A stretch of 64,000 nt of DNA from Diabrotica undecimpunctata (lineage: Eukaryota; Arthropoda; Insecta; Coleoptera; Chrysomelidae). Under the pieces are notes generated by a model. That model saw only the letters and a list, made by a program, of their open reading frames with translations, was not told the origin of the DNA and ran no database searches. Below, piece by piece: positions 58,647-64,000 of the stretch. Each line of letters starts with the position of its first letter. Position 1 is the stretch's first letter. The position numbers and the translations under genes are program-made. Location of the stretch: contig NC_092806.1 of NCBI RefSeq assembly GCF_040954645.1, positions 136,423,697-136,487,696 of the forward strand, read 5' to 3'.

Positions 58647-58891
58647 TGTTAAAACCTAAATGACCTGACGACGCCCCTGTCGTCTTTTACATCGCGGCGA
58701 CAGCTTGTCGCGATGGTAAGATAAGATATATTGGCCACGTCTAATCTTGAAGACATCTGACTAAAATCAACCCGCCTGTCGGAAAAGATATTCTGTTTAA
58801 AAACGTTGAACAAGCAACATGTAATAATATATTTGTAACATTTATTTTTATTTCATTATTACAAACAAATAAGTTTTTTTATATTTTTACA
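58647..58891 (+). mobile_element. BEL/Pao LTR, left copy
   Basis: TGTTAAAACCTAAATGACC at its start is repeated at 63507; similarity continues for the whole segment to about TATTTTTACA. Differences: many substitutions, a segment of about 36 bp (about 58750-58785) missing from the right copy, and TA expansion in the right copy. It is followed at once by integrase sequence, so gag, protease and RT have been deleted. Confidence 0.65.
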
Positions 58892-58896
58892 TTTAC

Positions 58897-59662
58897 ATTT
58901 AGGTCTAAATCCTTTTCTTGATCAAGATATTATAATTCGAGTGGGTGGAAAATTTCACAACGCTGACATCTCATACGAGAGAAAGTATCCCATCATTTTC
59001 CACAAAAACATCATTTTACAGACATGCTTGTGCGGCATGAGCACATGAAATTATAACATGCTGGTCCACAGCTACTTTTATTTTCCTTGTAAGAGAAATA
59101 TTGATCTTCCAATGGACGCTATGTCGTAATAAATGTTGTTAGAAACTGCATCACATGTTTCAAGGCAGCTCAAAAACTCGAAACTGATTTAATGGGTAAC
59201 CTACCTTCTTCACATCTTACTCCTTCACGATCCTTTACCCACCAAGGACTTGATTATGCGGGCCCCTTTCCGTTAAAGCACCGTCTTACGAGAAACTACA
59301 AGACTATTAAATATGACTACGGAATGCTTTATAGCAGCTCTAAGACGTTTTACTTCTCGAAAGGATAAAAGCGCTTCTATTCTTTCCGATAATGGGAGCA
59401 CCTTTAAAGGTGCCAACAATGATCTTTCCAACTTTCTCAAGACTAACAATTCTGACTTACATAACACATTCTCTTCTGATGGTATCGATTAAAAATTCAT
59501 TCCGCCGCGTTCACCTCCCTTTGGTGGTATCTGGACGCGGGGGTAAAATCGATAAAATACCATCGAGTCATTAGCAATAAGGTTCTCTTCTATAAGGAGT
59601 TTTTCACTGTTTAGACTAAAAGTAAAGTAATTCTCAATTCCAGACCACTTTTTCCTATGCTC
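58897..59662 (+). pseudogene. BEL/Pao integrase, first part
   Basis: LNPFLDQDIIIRVGGKFHNA (H2C2 region entry), then in a second frame RHEHMKL, stop, HAGPQLLL, CITCFKAAQKLETDLMGNLP, LDYAGPFPLKHRLTRNYKT, SDNGSTFKGA, IPPRSPPFGGIW, VKSIKYHRVISNKV and NSRPLFPM. This is the order of a BEL/Pao integrase: zinc-binding, then core with Asp residues. Several frameshifts and stops. Interrupted at 59663 by the RTE; the continuation is at 62999. Confidence 0.8.
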
Positions 59663-59672
59663 TTCTTCTTCT

Positions 59673-62600
59673 TCAAGTGCCATCTTCGTTCCGAAGGTTG
59701 GCGATCATCAGGGCTATACGTATTTTCGAAACTGCTGACCGAAACAATTCGTTGCTGCTACAGCTATACCATTCCCGTAGATTCTTTAGCCAGGAGTTTC
59801 GTCTTCTTCCTATGGACCTTTTTCCTGCTATTTTTCCTTGCATAATTATTCGAAGCAGTTCATATCTTTCGCCTCTTGTAATGTGTCCCAAGTATTGCAG
59901 TTTTCGTTTTTTGATCGTAAATATGACTTCCTTTTCTTTATTCATTCTTCTCAAGACCTCGACATTTGTGACTCTCTCGGTCCATGATATTCTCAGGATT
60001 CTGCGATACATCCACAGTTCAAATGCCTCTAATTTTTTGGTATCAATCTTTTTCAATGTCCATGACTCCATTCCGTAGAACAGCACAGAAAGTACGTAAC
60101 ATCTCATCAGGCGAAGTTTCATTTCAAGGCTCAAATCTCTTCCGCAGAACACTCTCTTCATTTTAGTGAATATGGATCTGGCTTTTTCTATTCTTATTTT
60201 GATTTCTGCTGAGCTATCGTTGTCTTCATTTATAAAAGTGCCTAAATATTTGTATTTGCTAACTCGATCGATAATTTCATTGTGTAAATATAAATTTTGG
60301 ACATTTTGTGTTGATTTCGATATTACCATAAATTTAGTTTTCTTTATGTTCAAAGATAGTCCATATTCTTCGCTGCAGTCTGCTATCTTATTCACCAATG
60401 TCTGTAGCTCTTCAAGTGTTTCTGCGATCAGAACGGTGTCGTCGGCAAATCTCAGATTGTTTAATCTAACACCATTTATTTTAATACCTACGGATTGCTC
60501 AGAAAGTGTTCTATTCATTACGTCTTCGGAATAGAGATTAAACAGGGTTGGTGACAGTATACACCCTTGTCTCACACCTCGCTTTATTTCAATTTCTTCA
60601 GTGGTATTATTCTTTACTCTCACTACTGCTTTCTGATTGTAGTACATATTTGCTATTAGTCGGATGTCTCGTTTATCTAAATTCTTTTCTGTCAGGAGTC
60701 TGATTAGGTGATCATGCCGCACTTTATCAAAGGCCTTGTTGTAATCTATGAAACACATGAATACATCTTGATTTATGTCAAGACATCTTTGAGACATAAC
60801 GTTCAGTGCAAACAACGCCTCTCTTGTTCCAAGTCCATTTCGGAATCCAAACTGGGTATTATTGATGTCCATTTCCAGTTTTCTGTGTACTCTAGAGTGT
60901 ATAATTTTCAGAAATATTTTCAGTACATGGCTCATCAGACTGATTGTACGGTAATCACTACATTGTTTGGCATTTATCTTTTTTGGTATAGTAACAAAGG
61001 TGGATAAAAGCCATTCTTGTGGTATTTTTCCTGATGTATAAATGCTATTGAAAAGTTCAACTAAAATGTGAATCGAGTCTTTTTCTATTAGTTTAAGGAT
61101 TTCCGTTGGTATTTCATCTGGACCTGGGGCTTTACCATTTTTCATTCTTTTTAGTGCGTACATTACTTCTTCTTCCGTTATTTCTGGACCTTCGTCTCCT
61201 TGTATGTTACTTAGCTCAGATTGTTGTCTATCATCTGCAAAGAGTTCTTCAATATAGTTTTTCCATGTCTTCAACTGTTCTTCTAGTTCTGTTATTATGA
61301 TTCCGTTGACATTATACAGGGTATTTGGCTGCTTACGTTTTTGTGTACCTGCAAGTTCTTTCACTTTTTTATGTACATTAAAAATATCATGTTTTGCCTG
61401 CAATTGCTCTATTTCTTCACATTTTCTTTTATAAAAATCTTCTTTTGCTATTCTGATTTCTATTTTGATTTCTTTCTGTATTTGTTTATACCTTTGTTCG
61501 TTTTTTCCTTTCATTATTCTCCGATTGTCCATGAGAAGAAAGATCTTATCAGTCATCCACCTTTGCTTTATTTTTGGTTTTTCTTTAGTCAGAATTTTCT
61601 TCACAGGATCTGTTATCGCCATTTTTACGTTTTGCCATTTTTTATCTATGTTGTTCGTTGGTTGAGATGTTTCTTTTTCATGAAGTATTTTGAAATTATT
61701 ATTAATACATTTTTGCAGTTTCTCTTTTACCTCCAGGTTACATAAATGACTGACATCTATCTGGTTTGCTCTTCTTTTCTGCTCCAATATTTTTAGTTTA
61801 ATACTCATTTGCGCTATTAGAGGGTTATGGTCTGAAAAGACATCTGCGCCTGGGTAAGCTTTAACGGATTTTAAGGAGTTTCTGTATCGTTCGTTTATCA
61901 GTAAAAAATCAATCTGGTTTCGAATTATTCTTTCGCCATTGTCCTGGGGTGATTTCCACGTATAAAGTCTTCTCTTTGGTAAGTTGAAGAATGTATTAGA
62001 TACAATCATGTTATTCTCCTGGCAGAATTGAAGTAGTCTGTCACCTCGTTCATTTCTTTTACCGAGTCCGTATTCTCCTACATGTTTTCCACTTTTTCCT
62101 TTACCAATTTTTGAGTTAAAATCACCTAGAATTACGGTGATGTCTCGTGGTTTCGTCGATTTTAATACTTGATTGATTTCTTCGTAGAATTGTTCAATTT
62201 CGTCCTCGGATTTATCTGCAGTAGGTGCATAGATCTGTATAATATTTAGTTTACTTGTGTTTGTTTGTAATTGAAGAAATAAGAGCCGATCTGATACTGG
62301 AGTAAAATTAATGACCGACTGCATCATAGACTTAGATACGAAAACTGCTACGCCGTGTCTGTGCTGGGTACTACTGTTTCCGGAGTAATATACAATGCCA
62401 TTTGTTGTCGAAAAACTGCCAGAATTTGGCCACCTTGCCTCACTAATGCCTAGAATGTCGACATTTAATCTTTGCATTTCTTGTATTATATTATGCATTT
62501 TGCCTGGATCATACATACTCCTAACATTCCATGTACCAATTTTTAATACTCTCTTGGGTGTTTTTCTATTTTTTTTAGGAGTGGTATTTAGTACTTCACA

Positions 62601-62747
62601 GGGATTTTGCTGGTTGACGACCCGGGAGGCCCTGTGGTCTTCGTGTGATATACCTCCCATGCCGGATCCTGGTCTCCGATTCCCATGATCAGTGGTTGAC
62701 GTGGCTTTTTGTTGTACAGTCATGATGATCGTACTAGAGATATCCAA
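59673..62747 (-). CDS. RTE ORF: APE-type endonuclease + reverse transcriptase, intact
   Basis: Uninterrupted frame of 1,024 residues encoding the protein that nicks target DNA and copies the element's RNA into it. Endonuclease: KIGTWNVRSM (Asn74), LGISEARW (Glu103), QIYAPTAD, VILGDFNSKIG, QIDFLLINERY, FSDHNPLI. Linker with lysine-rich helices (about 320-480). RT: KAPGPDEIPTEIL, QFGFRNGLGTREALF, FIDYNKAFDKVRHDHL, RGVRQGCILSPTLF, LRFADDTVLIAET (catalytic FADD at 767-770), YLGTFIN. C-terminus: YLGHITRGERYELL, SWLKNLREWY. All expected catalytic residues are present. The ATG at 62747 is the most upstream; Met9 is an alternative start. In databases such proteins are often labelled craniofacial development protein 2-like. 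Confidence 0.92.
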   Translation of the reverse strand: MDISSTIIMTVQQKATSTTDHGNRRPGSGMGGISHEDHRASRVVNQQNPCEVLNTTPKKNRKTPKRVLKIGTWNVRSMYDPGKMHNIIQEMQRLNVDILGISEARWPNSGSFSTTNGIVYYSGNSSTQHRHGVAVFVSKSMMQSVINFTPVSDRLLFLQLQTNTSKLNIIQIYAPTADKSEDEIEQFYEEINQVLKSTKPRDITVILGDFNSKIGKGKSGKHVGEYGLGKRNERGDRLLQFCQENNMIVSNTFFNLPKRRLYTWKSPQDNGERIIRNQIDFLLINERYRNSLKSVKAYPGADVFSDHNPLIAQMSIKLKILEQKRRANQIDVSHLCNLEVKEKLQKCINNNFKILHEKETSQPTNNIDKKWQNVKMAITDPVKKILTKEKPKIKQRWMTDKIFLLMDNRRIMKGKNEQRYKQIQKEIKIEIRIAKEDFYKRKCEEIEQLQAKHDIFNVHKKVKELAGTQKRKQPNTLYNVNGIIITELEEQLKTWKNYIEELFADDRQQSELSNIQGDEGPEITEEEVMYALKRMKNGKAPGPDEIPTEILKLIEKDSIHILVELFNSIYTSGKIPQEWLLSTFVTIPKKINAKQCSDYRTISLMSHVLKIFLKIIHSRVHRKLEMDINNTQFGFRNGLGTREALFALNVMSQRCLDINQDVFMCFIDYNKAFDKVRHDHLIRLLTEKNLDKRDIRLIANMYYNQKAVVRVKNNTTEEIEIKRGVRQGCILSPTLFNLYSEDVMNRTLSEQSVGIKINGVRLNNLRFADDTVLIAETLEELQTLVNKIADCSEEYGLSLNIKKTKFMVISKSTQNVQNLYLHNEIIDRVSKYKYLGTFINEDNDSSAEIKIRIEKARSIFTKMKRVFCGRDLSLEMKLRLMRCYVLSVLFYGMESWTLKKIDTKKLEAFELWMYRRILRISWTERVTNVEVLRRMNKEKEVIFTIKKRKLQYLGHITRGERYELLRIIMQGKIAGKRSIGRRRNSWLKNLREWYSCSSNELFRSAVSKIRIALMIANLRNEDGT

Positions 62748-62998
62748 TTGGATCCTTAATGCAGTGGTTTCTCCTTGCCTTCTGCATCCTTACGCCGTTG
62801 ACCATTTACTTGATTCATTCGCCTTTGGTGCCAATTTCTTAGCACCAGGACAAAAGAGTGCCCTTCAACTCACCAACTCATCCGCCCGAAGCCGTTGGTC
62901 AGCAAGTGTGGGATTGCTTATACCGGCAATCGCTCGGTGGAATTTTCGCCATATCTGACTACCCTTACTTAGTTTAGCCTGCAGACCAATGCAGTTGC
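62748..62998 (-). promoter_or_regulatory. RTE 5' UTR (probable internal promoter region)
   Basis: GC-richer leader between the ATG and the upstream TSD, beginning on the minus strand with CTGCATTGGTCTGCAGG and including GTCAACGGCGTAAGGATGC. RTE 5' leaders normally carry the promoter; the exact element is not visible. Confidence 0.55.
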
Positions 62999-63420
62999 CC
63001 TATGCTCAATGACCCCTAAACCTACTTCCTCTCACACCTGCACATTTTCTGGTTGGATCACCTCTCACATCAGTTCCTGACCGCAATATGTTAGAGGTTA
63101 TGGAAAACAGTTTCAAAGGGTGCAGTAAATGGTGCAATATTATTGGACCAATGGTCCAAAGAATACGTCTTTTCTCTTCAGTAATGCGTCAAATGGATGA
63201 AACAATGTAGTTCCCTTCTCAAGATTGGTTATTTAGTACTTGTTAAAGAAGATGGACTGGAACGTCTTAGGAAGAGTGACTGACATCTATTCTGGCAGTG
63301 ACGGAATTGTGCTTAGTGTAACACTGAAAACAAATTCTGGTGTATACAAACGTCCGGTTGTAAAGTTATGTGTACTATCGACTGAAAATCAACTTTAGTT
63401 TGTGTTGTGGTTTGATGAAC
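62999..63420 (+). pseudogene. BEL/Pao integrase C-terminal part (DUF5641-like)
   Basis: LLPLTPAHFLVGSPLTSVPD, RNMLEVMENS, shift, IGYLVLVKEDGLERL, shift, GRVTDIYSGSDGIVLSVTLK, TNSGVYKRPVVKLCVLSTEN. This C-terminal domain follows the integrase core of BEL/Pao elements. Continuation of 58897-59662 after the RTE insertion. Confidence 0.8.
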
Positions 63421-63491
63421 TTTACAATTTCAGCTCAATATTGACTTATAGGCTTTATAGATTTGTATTTTTGAACCCCCTTATGGCGTTC

Positions 63492-63506
63492 AAAGGGGGC
63501 GACTTA
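63492..63506 (+). promoter_or_regulatory. Polypurine tract of BEL/Pao element
   Basis: AAAGGGGGCGA lies just before TGTTAAAACC, the start of the right LTR: the expected plus-strand primer site. Confidence 0.65.
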
Positions 63507-63643
63507 TGTTAAAACCTAAATGACCTAACGACGCCCCTGTGGTCTTTTGCATCCCGGCGACAGCTTGTCGCGAAGGTAAGATAAGAGGTTCCGGCCAGGG
63601 CTAATCTTGAAGACATTCTGTTTAAAAACGTTGAACAAGCAAC

Positions 63644-63719
<76 letters not shown>

Positions 63720-63779
63720 AACATTTATTTTTATTTCATTATTACAAACAATAGTAGTTAAGTTTTTTATATTTTTACA
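63507..63779 (+). mobile_element. BEL/Pao LTR, right copy
   Basis: Repeat of 58647-58891, directly after the polypurine tract. It contains a (TA)n expansion at 63646-63715 where the left copy has a short TAATAATATA. Confidence 0.65.
63646..63715. repeat. (TA)n microsatellite inside LTR
   Basis: About 70 bp of TA within the right LTR. Confidence 0.95.
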
Positions 63780-64000
63780 TTTAAATTTACCTAAAATTGA
63801 TTAAACAATTTACGGTCTTGAGTCCTTTACTAAAACCACGGGAAGTTCTAATAATGTTAACCAACAATTAACTGAAAGAATTGAAGATTCCGTTTTCCAC
63901 TCCACTGAACAGTTACCACTAATACTAGATTGTAGAGAGCATCTGAACTTAATTCTTCTGAGACCTTACACCGAGTGCATAATATTTTTGTTAGATATTC
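63780..64000 (+). other. Window end; possible second LTR-element pol fragment
   Basis: ERIEDSVFHSTEQLPLILDC then REHLNLILLR resembles the region before the H2C2 zinc finger of LTR-retrotransposon integrases. Too short to settle; the window ends here. Confidence 0.35.

Larger units (their letters stand above)
59663..62998 (-). mobile_element. Full-length RTE-clade LINE with 9-bp TSD
   Basis: CCTATGCTC lies at 59654-59662 and 62999-63007, inside one BEL integrase reading (NSRPLFPM...). The element on the minus strand has a 5' UTR of about 250 bp, one 1,024-codon ORF, and almost no 3' UTR: the stop is followed by a (GAA)n tail of about 10 bp. Very short 3' ends with simple repeats are typical of RTE elements. 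Confidence 0.9.

Noticed and set aside
59677..61745. Several plus-strand frames of 99-134 codons
   Set aside because: Antisense shadows of the intact RTE ORF.
58647..63779. Calling this an intact BEL/Pao element
   Set aside because: Gag, protease, RT and RNase H are missing, the integrase has many lesions, the LTRs differ strongly and no matching target duplication was found outside them.

Overview
This window looks like insect nuclear DNA. It is very AT-rich, has long (TA)n microsatellites, and is packed with the transposon families usual in insect genomes: RTE-, jockey-, CR1- and I-type non-LTR retrotransposons, a Penelope-like element, BEL/Pao and gypsy-like LTR pieces, piggyBac, hAT and Tc1/mariner/IS630-type transposases. 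I found no convincing host gene, tRNA or rRNA. Species cannot be settled from the window; a large, repeat-rich beetle-like genome is a guess. Coordinates were worked out by eye and may be off by a few bases.

Layout. 1-5.3 kb: a TTAA-flanked foldback MITE, a broken IS630/Tc1-like transposase and a relic of a KRBA2/SCAND3-type integrase. 5.3-9.0 kb: nested stack, with a LINE inserted in an RTE copy beside a LINE endonuclease that is split by a 1.1-kb LTR element. That LTR carries an array of six covarying hairpins. 9.9-15.5 kb: RT fragments, a jockey copy with target-site duplications (TSDs), and an RTE copy hit by two further short insertions. 17.7-31 kb: TA tracts and at least eight LINE fragments, two of which end in a (TA)n tract. 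31.9-33.6 kb: hAT and mariner-type relics and a second, 5'-truncated jockey copy with a 13-bp TSD. 34.9-36.6 kb: a probable solo LTR inside a TA microsatellite. 37.6-41.3 kb: jockey ORF1, a piggyBac element with TIRs and TTAA, and jockey/RTE fragments. 43.3-51.2 kb: further transposase fragments interleaved with LINEs, including an I-type element with 13-bp TSDs that has lost its whole EN-RT region. 52-55 kb: a Penelope-like element (RT + GIY-YIG) flanked by inverted copies of its own 3' region, one carrying a hammerhead-like motif. 55.9-56.6 kb: a second piggyBac relic. 57.6-64 kb: an RTE fragment split by a solo LTR, then a decayed BEL/Pao element into which a full-length RTE with an uninterrupted 1,024-codon ORF and a 9-bp TSD has jumped.

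The only element that looks capable of autonomous activity is the RTE at about 59.66-63.0 kb. Almost everything else is broken by stops, frameshifts, deletions or later insertions. Nested order can be read in several places: BEL then RTE; LINE endonuclease then LTR; RTE then truncated RTE.
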